From positions 62,001-126,000 of the forward strand of contig NZ_JBOFTR010000003.1 in NCBI RefSeq assembly GCF_051652165.1: a stretch of 64,000 nt of DNA, written 5' to 3'. The notes under the pieces are model-generated. The model was not told the origin of the DNA, did not search any database, and saw only the letters and a program-made list of their open reading frames with translations. Below, in pieces: positions 54,458 to 63,593 of this stretch. Source of the stretch: Plesiomonas sp051652165. GTDB lineage: Bacteria; Pseudomonadota; Gammaproteobacteria; Enterobacterales; CAMTGL01. How positions within the stretch are numbered: position 1 is the first letter of the stretch; each line of letters opens with the position of its first letter. Position numbers and translations under genes: made by a program.

Positions 54458-54549
54458 TCATCTGTTTTTAATTTCTTTCAGCGTAGCAATCTCTTTTGCC
54501 AATCTAGCTGTATTTGCCAGCATCTGTAGCGGACGATTTTTTTAATCTT
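54458..54549 (-). other. possible fragment of a coding region
   Basis: Immediately after the pentapeptide gene, another frame reads KNRPLQMLANTARLAKEIAT then LKEIKNR and a TGA at 54458. It looks like a real helical protein end but has no start or ribosome site. It may be debris of a longer gene lost by frameshift or deletion. Confidence 0.35.
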
Positions 54550-55023
54550 TTACAATCTTTCACACTCAGCATTGTTAAATTGAGTACTAACAAAACGGGT
54601 ATTTATTAAACTTGCACCATCTAGATTCACATCTTTAAAATTTGCAAAATCGAATACTGTACTATCTAATGTTGCACCACAAAAACTTACACTATCTAAT
54701 GATGCATTATTAAAATTTGCACCACAAAGAGACACACCATTAAAATTCATAGCGTATAGATGCATACCACTTAAATCTACATTATTAAGATTTATCGAGT
54801 TATCGATAGTGTTTTGTTTAAGAAGGTGTTATTTAAGAAGGTATTGTAACGCATTATATTTTCTTTCTTTTAAATCTATTTTCCCATCAATAGAGCTTAC
54901 CTCTGAAAGTTTTTTAAGTAACACCGTATAGTATTCATGATAAATATCTCTTTCCTCATCAATATCCTGAATTATTTTATTGGGATTTATTGTATGAATG
55001 TAAGTATCACTCCCTACAAACAT
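54550..55023 (-). pseudogene. pentapeptide-repeat protein split by in-frame TAA in a 15-base duplication
   Basis: A single frame of 158 codons. The first 64 residues (MFVGSDTYIHTINPNKIIQD ... ALQYLLK) are helical and unmatched. A TAA (54829-54831) follows. Then the frame resumes LLKQNTIDNSINLNNVDLSG and gives about ten A(D/N)LXX-type repeats (CGANFNNASLDSVSFCGATL, DFANFKDVNLDGASLINTRF). The stop lies in the first of two imperfect 15-base tandem copies (CTTCTTAAATAACAC, CTTCTTAAACAAAAC), where CAA has become TAA. Good ribosome site GAGGAG before 55023. It is probably inactive as a full-length protein; a short N-terminal product could still be made. Function unknown. Confidence 0.8.
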
Positions 55024-55062
55024 AGCCGCTCCTCATAAAAAACACCCGTTTAAATAACAACT

Positions 55063-55119
55063 ATACCGATACCGATACCGATACCGATACCGATACCGAT
55101 ACCGATACCGATACCGATA
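55063..55119. repeat. hexanucleotide tandem repeat, nine copies
   Basis: Nine perfect copies of TACCGA (55064-55117) with partial units at each end. It lies 40 to 96 bases upstream of the pentapeptide gene start, in its promoter region. Perfect units suggest recent slippage. Confidence 0.97.
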
Positions 55120-55129
55120 TTTATTCAAA

Positions 55130-55159
55130 AAAGTTGTTTATAATAAAGTTGTTTTTAAT
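55130..55159. repeat. 15-base tandem duplication
   Basis: AAAGTTGTTTATAAT followed by AAAGTTGTTTTTAAT, one mismatch. It lies 10 bases beyond the hexamer tract. The rest of 55160-55414 is AT-rich with nothing recognised. Confidence 0.8.
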
Positions 55160-55414
55160 AAATGGTTTTCAACGTTTCACAGAAGCCACACATTAACTAC
55201 ATTGTGTAACGCGATATGCATAATAAAATATGACTCTCAATGACAATTATGTATTAGTGATATCATTTGACTATAAGCAGATGTAAGTGTGATAAACAAC
55301 ATTAAAAAGAGCAATACGATAATAACACGAGATAATAGCAATGCAGGGTTATTAGCACCCATGATATTGATTAAGCACAATATCTCACTCTATATTGTGC
55401 TATCAGAAAATAAC

Positions 55415-56386
55415 TTAAATCCAATCTTGAAGCGCATTTAACGTTGCCTCTTGCCCACGAACAGAGAGCACAACACGCCCAGCCTCAATGCGTGTTAAGA
55501 CAACGGAGTCAGCCAGTTTTGCGCCAGCACGGTATACATTACCGTTAAATTTCACCCACCGCTTTTTAGGATCAGAAACATAATTGTGTACTTCAAAATG
55601 CAGTGAAGGGATCATCTTACGGCTTGCTGCAGGTAAATCTGCCAAACTTGGCAATCGTGTAATGTCTGTTTTACTGATATCAGTTTTAGGTGAAGAGGGT
55701 AACGGCTGCAAATGGGTATTACGGCGAGTGCCTTGAGTGCTTTTTTCAGCATCTAATGCACTGCGAAATGCCAATGCCAGCTCTGGTGATACCCCACTTA
55801 AATCAACCTGTTCAGTGCGTATATTAGCTACTGCACCAAGGTGTTGACGGTTCTTTTGACTACTGTGACTTGATACCGGTTTACGTACAGGATCTGTTGG
55901 TAAAGGGGGGGTAGGCAAGATATCTTCTGGTGAAATAGTGTCGCTTTCAGACCATGGTGCAGTTAATGGGTAAGCATCAATGTTAGTCAGTGCCGTGGCT
56001 TGTTTTAATTCAGTGATATTGACACTCTCTGTATCAAGTTGTGGAAGCGGTAAAATTTTCCGCCCATCAACTTCAAGTGGATTAACCCGTTCAGAGGGAG
56101 CTCTTGCTCTCACTGCGGCAGTTGCCGATTCAAGCATGCGAGTATCAGTGCTGTTCATCTCTAATAGAGGTTTATGCCACAACAACATGATTCCTGCAGT
56201 ACATCCCCCTCCAACCAATAGCCCTATACCTACTAATATCGCACGCCGACGCATGGAAATCTGCAAAGAAGGCACAGGTAAAATGGGAGCTGTTAGATGC
56301 GGGGCCATCAATGAAGCTGGCTCTTTCCCATTACGCAACTGACGCTCACGCTCAGAGCGACGCAATGCTTCTAATATGCTAGACAC
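55415..56386 (-). CDS. exeB: type II secretion accessory protein GspB/ExeB
   Basis: A 323-residue bitopic inner-membrane protein: short cytosolic N-terminus (SSILEALRRSERERQLRNGK), one helix at about residues 46-68 (RAILVGIGLLVGGGCTAGIM), a long Pro/Ser-rich periplasmic linker, and the conserved C-terminal GspB domain (SLHFEVHNYVSDPKKRWVKF, VYRAGAKLADSVVLTRIEAG). With ExeA it moves the secretin ExeD/GspD across the peptidoglycan and into the outer membrane. The GTG start at 56386 shares one base with the exeA stop, so translation is coupled. Confidence 0.9.
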   Translation of the reverse strand: MSSILEALRRSERERQLRNGKEPASLMAPHLTAPILPVPSLQISMRRRAILVGIGLLVGGGCTAGIMLLWHKPLLEMNSTDTRMLESATAAVRARAPSERVNPLEVDGRKILPLPQLDTESVNITELKQATALTNIDAYPLTAPWSESDTISPEDILPTPPLPTDPVRKPVSSHSSQKNRQHLGAVANIRTEQVDLSGVSPELALAFRSALDAEKSTQGTRRNTHLQPLPSSPKTDISKTDITRLPSLADLPAASRKMIPSLHFEVHNYVSDPKKRWVKFNGNVYRAGAKLADSVVLTRIEAGRVVLSVRGQEATLNALQDWI

Positions 56387-58104
56387 TACTCATCCTCTTT
56401 GGCTGTTAATGTTGGCCCAGCATTGCCGAGTGCGGCATTTAACGCAATCAGTGTCATTGGGCCCGCCATCCCATCAGCATGCAAACCAAAACGGGTTTGA
56501 AATTGCTGTATTTTATTTGCCAGTGTGCTATCAAAGCGAGTGACTGTTCGTTGGGGTGTTTTCAAAATCAGTGCTAATTGATTGTCAAGCCACTGCACTG
56601 ACTCTCCGCTATCACCCTGACGTATTGTTTTGAATGCCCCGCTATCTTGTGGTTGCCACAACAGTGTAAATTCACCTAACCAATGCTGTTCAAGCCAAGA
56701 GCGGCTCACTCGCCAACGCATATTCCCCACCAACAATTCCGCCTCTTGTGGTTCAAGGGCGTACAGTACAGCATGGTAATCTTGATCATCTTCACGTAAT
56801 GACAACATTACCGGATGGTTTAAGCTCTCTAAACGCGCGAGTGAGGTCGTTCCCTTATAACAGCGTAGTGCTAATACATCAGCAGCAGCACAGTCTACAG
56901 CAGCATCTTGCCACTGATATCCCCATACTCGATACAGTGCACGCATAGCACTTTCAGGCTCACGTGCAAGGGTTATTGACTGTTTTAACTGCTCTATAGG
57001 TTGCATTGTTTTATTTTGTAGTAAAGCAGTCGGGTTATTTTCTGTTGATCCTACCAAAACAGACTGCTTTGGTGATGATCCTGTGGTGGTTGCACCGTTA
57101 ACTGTGCCTGTCATTGGTACAGAAACCGGTTTCACTAAGGCTGATATTGAAGACGTTAACGGTTGCCACGCAAACCATTCTGGTTTTTCTAGATATAAAG
57201 CACATGTTAATACGCTCCCAATACACCCTCCTAGCAATGGCCAGCGCCACAGAGCCCATGGGGTACTTATTGTGGTCTGAGGCAATATACCTCGGATTTC
57301 GCGATCAGCATTGAGTACATCTTGCCGGTGTACTTGGGGTGCTCCTTTGGCATATGCCAACATTAAACAGCGATCTGATAACACATTGACAATCCGCGGA
57401 ACACCGCCACTGGCCTTATGCAATGCTTGCAGTGCCTTTGGGCTAAACAGAGCACGCTCGCACCCTGCAATTTTTAGGCGAAAGGCAATATAATCGGTTA
57501 ACTCAGATAAACTCAGTGGCAACAGGTGATAGCGAGCGGTAATTCTCTGTAACAGTTGGCGCAGTGCTGGTTGTTCTAAACGCTGTAACAGCTCAGGTTG
57601 CCCAATTAAAATGACTTGTAATAATTTGGTTTGATTGGTTTCAAGGTTGGTAAGTAAGCGTAACTGTTCAAGCACAGGGGGTTGTAAATGCTGCGCTTCA
57701 TCAATCAATAAAATAGTTTTGCGCCCTTGTGCATGGTTATGCAATAGGTGCTGATATAAGCGATCAGAAAGCTGTTTTAAACTAGCCTGTGTAGCCGAAT
57801 TAGGCGATATATTGTCTAATTTTAGTTCATCACAAATTGCGGCCAGTAACTCACGGGCATCTAACATAGGGTTGAGGATTGTTGCCAATTGAAACTGGTT
57901 ATCAACCTTTTCAAGCATCGCGCGCGAAACGGTCGTTTTCCCTGTACCAACTTCACCGGTCAGTAGCACAAAGCCTCCCCCATCACGCAGGCCATAAAAC
58001 AAATGCACCAGTGCCTCACGGTGTCTATCGCTTAAAAACAGAAAATGCGGATCGGGGACAATTGAAAAAGGTGTCGCGGTTAACCCGAAAAATGTTTGAT
58101 ACAT
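56386..58104 (-). CDS. exeA: type II secretion ATPase GspA/ExeA
   Basis: A 572-residue inner-membrane AAA+ protein. Walker A VLLTGEVGTGKTTVSRAM (about residue 45), Walker B KTILLIDEAQHL (about 125), a membrane segment near residue 280 (PLLGGCIGSVLTCALYL), a periplasmic C39-peptidase-like region without clear catalytic residues (DCAAADVLALRCYKGTTSLA), and a C-terminal peptidoglycan-binding domain (FQTRFGLHADGMAGPMTLIA). The start at 58104 (MYQTFFGLTATPFSI) matches family N-termini; 35 upstream in-frame codons are rejected. The core gsp genes are not in the window. Confidence 0.93.
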   Translation of the reverse strand: MYQTFFGLTATPFSIVPDPHFLFLSDRHREALVHLFYGLRDGGGFVLLTGEVGTGKTTVSRAMLEKVDNQFQLATILNPMLDARELLAAICDELKLDNISPNSATQASLKQLSDRLYQHLLHNHAQGRKTILLIDEAQHLQPPVLEQLRLLTNLETNQTKLLQVILIGQPELLQRLEQPALRQLLQRITARYHLLPLSLSELTDYIAFRLKIAGCERALFSPKALQALHKASGGVPRIVNVLSDRCLMLAYAKGAPQVHRQDVLNADREIRGILPQTTISTPWALWRWPLLGGCIGSVLTCALYLEKPEWFAWQPLTSSISALVKPVSVPMTGTVNGATTTGSSPKQSVLVGSTENNPTALLQNKTMQPIEQLKQSITLAREPESAMRALYRVWGYQWQDAAVDCAAADVLALRCYKGTTSLARLESLNHPVMLSLREDDQDYHAVLYALEPQEAELLVGNMRWRVSRSWLEQHWLGEFTLLWQPQDSGAFKTIRQGDSGESVQWLDNQLALILKTPQRTVTRFDSTLANKIQQFQTRFGLHADGMAGPMTLIALNAALGNAGPTLTAKEDE

Positions 58105-58348
58105 TGACTCTCCAACCCTAATTAAATTAGGCAGGTGTGTATATTTCCCGCGGGTAAAAACCAGTCTGCATGACCTTTGTACGAAAGTCACACACCATTT
58201 AAGTGTCACATTTTACTGTTACATACTGTTTCAGTCTGTATTTTTATTACATTCAATTAATTGCACAACCTGTTGCGTTAATTGTCTAGATCCTGTTTAT
58301 CACTGAATCAGGTATACTGATGAAAAGAGTGAACAAGAGGAATGTAGG

Positions 58349-59584
58349 GTGCAAGTCTATCTGGTCGGTGGTGCAGTGCGTGATCAACTACTCGGTTTAC
58401 CTATTCATGAACGAGATTGGGTAGTTGTTGGCTCAACGCCGGAAGATATGCTGACCAAAGGCTATCAACAGGTCGGCAAAGACTTTCCGGTCTTTTTACA
58501 TCCGCAAAGCCGTGAAGAGTACGCGTTAGCACGTACCGAGCGCAAACAGGGTGTAGGTTATACCGGTTTTATTTGCCATGCGGCTCCTGATGTAACACTA
58601 GAGCAAGATTTGATCCGGCGCGATCTCACCATCAACGCTATTGCGCAGCATATTGATGGCACGTTGATTGACCCTTATAACGGTCAGCACGATCTCAAGC
58701 TACGGCTCTTACGCCATATCTCACCGGCATTTAGCGAAGATCCACTGCGGGTATTACGTATTGCCCGCTTTGCTGCACGTTTTGCCGATTTAGGCTTTCA
58801 AGTGGCCCCTGAAACACAGCAATTAATGCGTACAATGGTGGCTGCAGGTGAGTTAAATCATCTGACACCAGAGCGTGTCTGGAAAGAGACCGAAAAAGCC
58901 CTCAACAGTGCAGCCCCACAGGTCTATTTTCAGATTTTGCGTGATTGTGGCGCACTCGCCTGCTTATTTCCTGAGCTTGATGCTTTGTTTGGTATTCCTG
59001 CTCCCGAAAAGTGGCATCCTGAAATTGACAGTGGTGTGCACGTCATGCTGACGCTGCAACAAGCGGCCCGTTTAAGTCTATCTCTTGATGTTCGTTTTGC
59101 CGCATTGTGTCACGACTTTGGTAAAGCATTAACCCCGCCACACTGCTGGCCAAGCCATCATGGGCATGGCGAAAAAGGGGTGCCGCTCATTCGGGCATTT
59201 TGTACCCGATTAAAAATTCCCAATCATCTGCGTGATATCGCTATGCTAGTAGCACAGGTACACGGCCTGATCCACACCGCCTTTGCGTTGCGCCCTGAAA
59301 CCCTGCTGAACATGCTCGATAAACTCGATATCTGGCGTAAACCTGAACGTCTTGAATTTGCTTTACTGGCCACTGAAGCTGACTTTTGCGGACGAACTGG
59401 TTTTGCCGAGAAACCCTATCCACAAGCTGATTATGTCCGTGCCGCTTATCAGGCAGCAGCGGCCATTGCTGTACAACCCATTATTGCGCAAGGCTTTAGC
59501 GGTGCGGCAATCAAAACACAATTACACCAACAACGAATAACGGCTATTGCTGATTTTAAACATCAGTATCAAGCCACGCAGTAA
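58349..59584 (+). CDS. cca: multifunctional tRNA CCA-adding enzyme
   Basis: A 411-residue class II nucleotidyltransferase that repairs tRNA 3' CCA ends. The catalytic GGAVRDQLLG and ERDWVVVG are at the N-terminus, RRDLTINAIA about residue 92, DPLRVLRIARFAAR about 130, and an HD-type phosphohydrolase domain (RFAALCHDFGKALTPPHCWP, about 250). The start is GTG (58349) with AGAGGA upstream, aligning with E. coli Cca. It follows the divergent exeA. Confidence 0.95.
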   Translation: MQVYLVGGAVRDQLLGLPIHERDWVVVGSTPEDMLTKGYQQVGKDFPVFLHPQSREEYALARTERKQGVGYTGFICHAAPDVTLEQDLIRRDLTINAIAQHIDGTLIDPYNGQHDLKLRLLRHISPAFSEDPLRVLRIARFAARFADLGFQVAPETQQLMRTMVAAGELNHLTPERVWKETEKALNSAAPQVYFQILRDCGALACLFPELDALFGIPAPEKWHPEIDSGVHVMLTLQQAARLSLSLDVRFAALCHDFGKALTPPHCWPSHHGHGEKGVPLIRAFCTRLKIPNHLRDIAMLVAQVHGLIHTAFALRPETLLNMLDKLDIWRKPERLEFALLATEADFCGRTGFAEKPYPQADYVRAAYQAAAAIAVQPIIAQGFSGAAIKTQLHQQRITAIADFKHQYQATQ

Positions 59585-59689
59585 ACTGTAATTTTCGGCA
59601 CGTGCTCCCTTTGGTACACGCCCAATCGCTGGCACATAAAAACGCTTAAAATACCTTTCATACAATTAAACGTATTCAAGTACAAAAAT

Positions 59690-59716
59690 AGCGGGTATCA
59701 AACCCGCTGTTTTTTT
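59690..59716. terminator. terminator between cca and uppP
   Basis: AGCGGGT / ACCCGCT with a 5-base loop then GTTTTTTT on the plus strand, between convergent genes. Confidence 0.82.
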
Positions 59717-59782
59717 CTCTTTTTTAGGATCATCAAAACAGATCACAACATCAGAATCTTAAAGATCGCGTTAACCGTGCTC

Positions 59783-60592
59783 TTAACCCACCACAATCCA
59801 AAATACCATTGCCGCCAAAATAAAACGGTAAATAGCAAAAGGCACAAACGAGATCCGCTTAATCGCCGCAAGGAAGGTTTTAATGGCAATCATCGCCACC
59901 ACAAATGCGGTAATAAAACCCACTGCAAACATCGGCAGATCAGACAGACTCAAAATACTCCAGCTTTTCAGCAGATCCAGCCCGCTTGCTCCCAGCATCA
60001 TAGGTACAGCCAAAATAAACGAATACTCTGCCGCCGCCTGACGACCTACACCAAGCAACAAACCACCAGAAATTGTTGAGCCTGAACGTGAAAAGCCCGG
60101 CCACAGTGCTAAACATTGGAATAAACCGATGCCAAATGCTTGCTTATAGGTGATTTGATCCACATCATGCGCAGTAGTTTTTGGCTTGAAAAATTCCGCC
60201 ACCAGCAATAACACACCACCAACAACCAGTGCGTACATCACCGTTTGCGGGCCAAATAAGTTAGCTTTAATCCAGTCATGAACTAATAGACCAATCACTA
60301 CCGCAGGAAGCATACCTAAAATAATGTGGATCAGTGTTAAGTGCCCACCGGCTTGCTGCACCGGTTTCTCACCAAAATGAATACCAATCAGGCCAAACAT
60401 TCGCCGCCAAAACACCACAACAACGGCTAAGATCGATCCTAATTGAATGATAATCTCAAAAGTAGCTGCTTTTGCCCCTTCAAAGCCTAATAAATGGCCA
60501 ACTAAAATCAAATGCCCAGTAGAAGATACCGGCAAAAACTCGGTTAAACCTTCAACCACACCGAGGATGAAAGCAATCAACAACTCATTCAT
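59783..60592 (-). CDS. uppP: undecaprenyl-diphosphatase
   Basis: A 269-residue inner-membrane enzyme (BacA) that recycles undecaprenyl pyrophosphate to the lipid carrier used for peptidoglycan and O-antigen. Signatures GVVEGLTEFLPVSSTGHLIL (residues 12-31) and the GFSRSGSTISGGLLLG motif (about 164-180) carry the catalytic Glu, His, Ser and Arg. About eight membrane segments. E. coli bacA/uppP also follows cca. Confidence 0.95.
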   Translation of the reverse strand: MNELLIAFILGVVEGLTEFLPVSSTGHLILVGHLLGFEGAKAATFEIIIQLGSILAVVVVFWRRMFGLIGIHFGEKPVQQAGGHLTLIHIILGMLPAVVIGLLVHDWIKANLFGPQTVMYALVVGGVLLLVAEFFKPKTTAHDVDQITYKQAFGIGLFQCLALWPGFSRSGSTISGGLLLGVGRQAAAEYSFILAVPMMLGASGLDLLKSWSILSLSDLPMFAVGFITAFVVAMIAIKTFLAAIKRISFVPFAIYRFILAAMVFWIVVG

Positions 60593-60710
60593 GAATAACG
60601 CCTACCTGCGAAAGGAAAAACAATAACAAAACATAATGTTAAGCATTAATGCTCACATCATGCATCTTACATAAAACACACATTTGCTTAACACTTCACT
60701 TGTGCACTGC

Positions 60711-61187
60711 TTACCATACAAAAGGAATCGGCCACAATAGCTGCTCTGAACGCGCAAATTGTTGCCATAATATCGCAAAGGGCAACTGGTGTTCAGGGTG
60801 CAACAATTGCGGTGCTAAATCAGCTAATGGCTGCAACACAAATGCACAGTGTAAAATATCTCGACGCGGCAATATCGGTTTATCTTGGCGGCACATATTG
60901 CCATACAACAGTAAATCAAGATCGAGTGTACAGACATCGTGTCGGGCACGCCTTTCCCAGCGATTCTCTATCGCTTGCAAAAGCTGACTCACTGCAATCA
61001 CATCCAACTCAGTCTGACACTTAGCCACCAAATTATAGTAATTATCGCTATGAACTCCCACCGCTTTGGCTTCATAAACAGGGGAAAGTTCAACCTGAGT
61101 AAATGCCTGTTGTAACTCTTGAACTGCAGCCCGCACATGCTTTTCACGCTCAGTATTGCTACCAATACCGATAAACAGCGTTACCAT
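60711..61187 (-). CDS. folK: 6-hydroxymethyl-7,8-dihydropterin pyrophosphokinase family protein
   Basis: A 158-residue HPPK-fold protein. It has the start FIGIGSNTEREKHVRAAV, VEAKAVG-type strand (SPVYEAKAVGVHSDNYYNLV), and metal/ATP motifs CTLDLDLLLYG and LPRRDILHCAFVLQPLADLA. It transfers pyrophosphate from ATP in folate synthesis. Enterics often carry the main folK beside pcnB; this copy, adjacent to folB, may be a second paralogue. Its ATG shares one base with the folB stop. Confidence 0.88.
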   Translation of the reverse strand: MVTLFIGIGSNTEREKHVRAAVQELQQAFTQVELSPVYEAKAVGVHSDNYYNLVAKCQTELDVIAVSQLLQAIENRWERRARHDVCTLDLDLLLYGNMCRQDKPILPRRDILHCAFVLQPLADLAPQLLHPEHQLPFAILWQQFARSEQLLWPIPFVW

Positions 61188-61558
61188 TACACACGCACTC
61201 CACGCTCAATAGTGACTCCAACACTCAATGCATTAACCACCGCGCCTGGTTTTTTTACCCGTAAACGTAACCAGCGAACACCAAATTGCGTCAAAATCAG
61301 CGCAGCCACATCTTCTGCTACCCGCTCAACCAACGCAAATTGCCGTTGTTGTACAAAACTCGTTACAGCATCGCTCACTGCGGCATAGTCTAAGCATAAG
61401 CGCACATCATCTTGTTCGGCAGCCGCCTGATTATTCCAGGCCATTTCAATATCAAACACCAGCTTTTGTTTGATGGTTTGCTCCCAGTCATAAGCACCAA
61501 TCGTTGTAATCACACTAAGCTGTTCGATAAACACAATATCCATCACACTGTTATCCAT
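61187..61558 (-). CDS. folB: dihydroneopterin aldolase
   Basis: A 123-residue tunnel-fold enzyme that converts dihydroneopterin to hydroxymethyl-dihydropterin, the substrate of the product of the overlapping folK. Features: IEQLSVITTIGAYDWEQTIK (active-site Tyr/Glu region) and LRVKKPGAVVNALSVGVTIE with the catalytic lysine. Divergent from plsY, as in E. coli. Slightly unusual start preceded by three residues (MDNSVMDIVFIEQ); the second Met could be the start. Confidence 0.93.
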   Translation of the reverse strand: MDNSVMDIVFIEQLSVITTIGAYDWEQTIKQKLVFDIEMAWNNQAAAEQDDVRLCLDYAAVSDAVTSFVQQRQFALVERVAEDVAALILTQFGVRWLRLRVKKPGAVVNALSVGVTIERGVRV

Positions 61559-61684
61559 AAAAAAGTGATCATCAAAAATAAAGAGAGGTCGGATACCTCA
61601 ATGGGCTCATTTTGCGTATTATCAAGAGAATCTCTGGAATCCGGTTGTTATCGGATCATATTTCCTCGATACAGGAATTTCGCC

Positions 61685-62296
61685 ATGAGTACACTTGCAT
61701 TCGCAATGATAATCCTTGCGTATCTGCTTGGCTCAATCTCTAGTGCCGTACTGATTTGCCGTCTTTGTGGTCTACCCGATCCACGTGAAAGTGGATCGGG
61801 CAACCCCGGAACCACCAATGTACTACGCATTGGCGGTCGTATTGCAGCAATGGGCGTATTGGTTGCTGATGTCCTAAAAGGGGGGCTACCGGTTTGGGGA
61901 GCTTACAAACTTGCACTGCCTCCCCCGATTTTAGGTGTTATTGCCATTGCAGCCTGCCTTGGGCATATCTACCCGATATTTTTCCACTTTCGTGGTGGCA
62001 AAGGGGTTGCCACAGCTTTTGGCGCAATAGCCCCGATTAGTTGGGATATCACCGGGCTGCTTAGTCTAACATGGCTGCTCACGGCACTGATCACCGGTTA
62101 TTCATCTCTGGCCGCTATTCTTACCGCACTGCTTGCACCGCTGTATGTTTGGTGGGTTCGCCCTGAATTTACCTTACCCGTTGCCATGTTATCGTGCCTA
62201 ATTTTATTGCGACACCATGACAATTTACAACGTTTATGGCGCGGACAAGAGCCTCGCTTTTGGCGAAAATTCACCTCACATACTGATGATGAATAA
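61685..62296 (+). CDS. plsY: acyl-phosphate:glycerol-3-phosphate acyltransferase
   Basis: A 203-residue inner-membrane enzyme with about five helices that makes lysophosphatidate from acyl phosphate. Its product is the PlsC substrate. The three PlsY motifs are present: GSGNPGTTNVLR (residues 38-49), FRGGKGVAT (about 100), and a late HHDNLQRLWRGQEPRF. The ATG at 61685 aligns with orthologues; 91 earlier in-frame codons are rejected. Confidence 0.95.
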   Translation: MSTLAFAMIILAYLLGSISSAVLICRLCGLPDPRESGSGNPGTTNVLRIGGRIAAMGVLVADVLKGGLPVWGAYKLALPPPILGVIAIAACLGHIYPIFFHFRGGKGVATAFGAIAPISWDITGLLSLTWLLTALITGYSSLAAILTALLAPLYVWWVRPEFTLPVAMLSCLILLRHHDNLQRLWRGQEPRFWRKFTSHTDDE

Positions 62297-62318
62297 CCCC
62301 AAAATAGGCACATAAAAA

Positions 62319-62353
62319 ACGGTGAGTCGGGGTTATCTACCCAGCTCACCGTT
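62319..62353. terminator. hairpin between convergent plsY and tsaD
   Basis: AACGGTGAG / CTCACCGTT with a 17-base loop; A/T-rich ends on both sides. Likely bidirectional. Confidence 0.65.
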
Positions 62354-62389
62354 AAAATACAACACACATCATTGTCGAAACAACAACCG

Positions 62390-63409
62390 TTAAAATGTCA
62401 GTGGTTTTAGCTCTTCCATCGGCCAGCGCGGACGTGCAGAGACAGACAAATCCTGATACTCTTTATTTTTTAGCCGCATCATACCGGCATAAGCGATCAT
62501 CGCGCCATTGTCAGTACAAAATGCCGTACGCGGGTAAAACACCTCACCGTTGAGTTGGGTCATCAACTCACCAAGCTGTGCACGCAAAGAGGTATTTGCA
62601 CTCACACCGCCTGCAATCACCAATCGTTTAAATCCGGTCTCTTTTAGTGCTCGGCGGCACTTAATCGCCAGCGTATCAACCACAGCCTGCTGAAAGGCAT
62701 GCGCAATATCTGCACGAGTTTGTGGATCACTCCCCTCACGGGCAATCGTATTGGCAGCAAAGGTTTTTAAACCAGAAAAACTAAAGTCGAGCCCCGGACG
62801 ATCGGTCATCGGCCGCGGAAAAATAAAACGTGCTGGTGTGCCCTGTTCAGCCAATTTTGCCAATAATGGGCCACCAGGATAATCAAGCCCCATCAGTTTG
62901 GCCGTTTTATCAAATGCTTCACCAGCGGCATCATCAATTGATTCGCCCATTAGCGTATACTCGCCAATACCATCCACACGAATCAACTGCGTGTGTCCAC
63001 CTGAAACCAACAGTGCAATAAATGGAAATGCAGGCGGATTATCCTCTAGCATGGGTGCAAGCAAATGCCCCTCCATGTGATGCACAGCCACTGCCGGAAC
63101 ATCCCATGCCATCGCCAATGCACGGCCAATCGTCGCCCCAACTAATAACGCACCGACCAACCCAGGGCCTGCGGTATAAGCCACACCATCAATATCTTTT
63201 GCCGTTAATTGTGCCTCTTTAAGAGCAGCTTGAATCAAAGGCACGGTTTTTCTTACATGATCGCGTGATGCCAACTCTGGCACAACACCACCATAGTCAG
63301 CATGTAATTTTATCTGGCTATACAATTGGTTAGCCAGCAGGCCGGCCTTATCATCATAAATTGCAACACCGGTTTCATCACAGGAAGTTTCAATTCCTAG
63401 AATACGCAT
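62390..63409 (-). CDS. tsaD: tRNA N6-threonylcarbamoyltransferase TsaD
   Basis: A 339-residue ASKHA-fold enzyme that, with TsaB, TsaC and TsaE, forms t6A37 in ANN-decoding tRNAs. Metal motif HHMEGH (about residues 110-115), N-terminal MRILGIETSCDETGVAIYDD, LLVSGGHTQL, and VIAGGVSANTSLR near residue 270. The ATG at 63409 has GAGG upstream; 16 earlier codons are rejected. Divergent from rpsU as in E. coli. The window's tRNA-Asn and tRNA-Thr are among its substrates. Confidence 0.96.
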   Translation of the reverse strand: MRILGIETSCDETGVAIYDDKAGLLANQLYSQIKLHADYGGVVPELASRDHVRKTVPLIQAALKEAQLTAKDIDGVAYTAGPGLVGALLVGATIGRALAMAWDVPAVAVHHMEGHLLAPMLEDNPPAFPFIALLVSGGHTQLIRVDGIGEYTLMGESIDDAAGEAFDKTAKLMGLDYPGGPLLAKLAEQGTPARFIFPRPMTDRPGLDFSFSGLKTFAANTIAREGSDPQTRADIAHAFQQAVVDTLAIKCRRALKETGFKRLVIAGGVSANTSLRAQLGELMTQLNGEVFYPRTAFCTDNGAMIAYAGMMRLKNKEYQDLSVSARPRWPMEELKPLTF

Positions 63410-63593
63410 AAGTGGCCTCAAGCTGACGTAGAAAGGCGAGTATGTTATCCTGTGCATTAAAATCGCGCCAGCAGATCGCGGTAACGCTTTACAATAGCTA
63501 TGTGTTCGGATTAAAATTCCGCACCATTTTTAGTCAAGCTGGCGATTTGATAGTCAGCGGGTACAACCCGATTTCCATTGAGGTAAGAGGCAC

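Noticed and set aside
55063..55119. CRISPR-like array
   Set aside because: The unit is a 6-base contiguous tandem repeat without spacers.
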